Positions 32,553 through 33,194 of a stretch of DNA of 33,194 bases are shown piece by piece. The notes under the pieces are model-generated. The model worked only from the letters and a program-made list of their open reading frames with translations, searched no databases and was not told the DNA's origin. The stretch is taken from positions 1-33,194 of the forward strand of contig JAFGXL010000003.1 in NCBI GenBank assembly GCA_016936655.1, written 5' to 3'. The position numbers and the translations under genes were made by a program. Positions within the stretch are counted from its first letter, which is position 1. Every line of letters starts with the position of its first letter. The stretch comes from Nitrospirota bacterium (lineage in GTDB: Bacteria; Nitrospirota; Thermodesulfovibrionia; Thermodesulfovibrionales; Dissulfurispiraceae).

Positions 32553-32954
32553 ATGGAACGTTTTGTAAAAAATTTCATATTAATGAGTATTATCTATCTG
32601 TTTCTGGCATCTATATTTGGAGTGTTTATGCTGGCATCTCCAGATGCCCTTTATCTGAGGTTTGTACATTCTCATCTTAATTTGCTCGGTTGGGTCTCCA
32701 TGATGATTTTTGGTGTTGGCTATCACATACTTCCAAGATTTGCAGGTAAAACGCTGAAGAGCGTAAAGATGGGAGAAGTGCAGTTTTACATGGCAAATAT
32801 AGGACTGATAGGGATGCTCATATTCCATACTCTTCAGTATACGAATCCTTCACCAATTTATACTTTTTTGGCGGTTGCATCAGGACTTTTAGAGACAGCA
32901 TCGATTTTACTGTTCATTTACAATATGTTAAGTACATTATATAGTAAACAGTAG
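32553..32954 (+). CDS. Small haem-copper-oxidase-like membrane protein
   Basis: The 133-residue protein has four likely membrane helices (near 7-28, 41-60, 78-95 and 103-128). It resembles a short piece of haem-copper oxidase subunit I of the cbb3/NorB side: FVHSHLNLLGWVSMMIFGVG contains H39 and H41, and GYHILPRF adds H58. Full subunit I has about 12 helices or more, so this is not an oxidase by itself. Similar four-helix proteins are often annotated as cytochrome oxidase subunit I-like; a haem- or gas-sensing role is possible, but no function is established. GGAGG lies 6-7 nt before the ATG. It is divergent from the DUF1858 gene. Confidence 0.78.
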   Translation: MERFVKNFILMSIIYLFLASIFGVFMLASPDALYLRFVHSHLNLLGWVSMMIFGVGYHILPRFAGKTLKSVKMGEVQFYMANIGLIGMLIFHTLQYTNPSPIYTFLAVASGLLETASILLFIYNMLSTLYSKQ

Positions 32955-33049
32955 TATATTTCTCTATTATGGAAGCTTTTTTCGGTCTTTATTATATAGT
33001 CTGTTTTTAGTATCATATAACTATAACATCCTACCTTCAGGAGGCTGCC

Positions 33050-33194
33050 ATGAGAGAAGAAGAGATCGTAGAGCTGTTAAGAGGTCAGAACGAAAACTTC
33101 CGCAAACTCTACCAAGAACACAGAGACCTTGATACCGTTCTGACCGAGATGGCAAAAAAGCAGTTCCTTAGCAGTGAAGAAGAGTACAAGATGA
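33050..33194 (+). CDS. DUF465 (YdcH-like) small protein, cut by window edge
   Basis: ATG 33050 follows AGGAGG at 33039-33044. The 48 codons present read MREEEIVELLRGQNENFRKL at the start and EMAKKQFLSSEEEYKM at the end. The pattern 'N-x-x-F-x-x-L-x-x-E-H-x-x-L-D' is the hallmark of DUF465/YdcH proteins, which are usually 65-80 residues long with a later LKKxKLxLKD segment that would lie past the window. It is predicted to be a helical coiled-coil, soluble protein of unknown function. No stop is reached inside the window. Confidence 0.82.
   Translation, partial: MREEEIVELLRGQNENFRKLYQEHRDLDTVLTEMAKKQFLSSEEEYKM

Noticed and set aside
1-33194. CRISPR arrays, transposases, integrases, tRNA or rRNA genes
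   Set aside because: I saw no regular spaced repeats, no recombinase motifs and no tRNA- or rRNA-like sequence on either strand.

Overview
Taxon: the window comes from a flagellated, Gram-negative-type bacterium with moderate-to-low GC. Proteobacterial-style MotA/MotB stators, CgeB-type glycosyltransferases, a DUF1858 redox protein beside a short haem-copper-oxidase-like membrane protein, and a DUF465 protein together suggest Nitrospirota (Thermodesulfovibrionia-like) or Desulfobacterota. This placement is inference; no rRNA or marker gene is present.

Region 1 (81-27915): about 22 tightly packed plus-strand genes, many overlapping by 1-23 bp, that look like one long transcription unit or a few joined ones, closed by a strong terminator at 27952-27982. 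It encodes eight predicted glycosyltransferase proteins: one GT4 fused to a methyltransferase-like domain, four carrying CgeB-type domains (one also GT4 plus methyltransferase), one GT2 and two GT9. It also encodes sugar-tailoring enzymes: AsnB-type amidotransferase, APS kinase plus sulfotransferase, three radical SAM enzymes, an E1 alpha/beta ThDP enzyme pair without E2/E3, a DegT-type aminotransferase and three stand-alone methyltransferases. Two CgeB proteins start with a segment resembling the N-terminal region of Maf flagellin-glycosylation proteins. No flippase, polymerase or evident membrane protein is seen. The best overall reading is a cytosolic flagellin (or other surface-protein) glycosylation island making an elaborate, possibly sulfated, amidated, methylated and branched glycan.

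Region 2 (about 28053-32065): a motor operon with a MotC/MotD-like stator pair, a PilZ protein, and a second classical MotA/MotB pair. A sigma-28-like promoter candidate lies upstream. The PilZ protein has the RxxxR and NxSxxG c-di-GMP motifs, separated by a long helical insertion, and probably links c-di-GMP to stator function.

Region 3 (32087-33194): two small minus-strand genes (a DUF1858 CxxC protein and an unlisted 42-residue four-to-five-Cys protein, translationally coupled) diverge from a four-helix haem-copper-oxidase-like membrane protein. The shared intergenic region holds a perfect 20-bp palindrome with a TATAAT box on each strand. A DUF465 (YdcH-like) gene runs off the right edge.

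How it fits together: the sugar-tailoring enzymes would prepare activated sugars, the glycosyltransferases would attach them in the cytoplasm to flagellin before export, and the downstream stators would drive the resulting filament. No flagellin gene is in the window, so this target is inferred from domain content and position.
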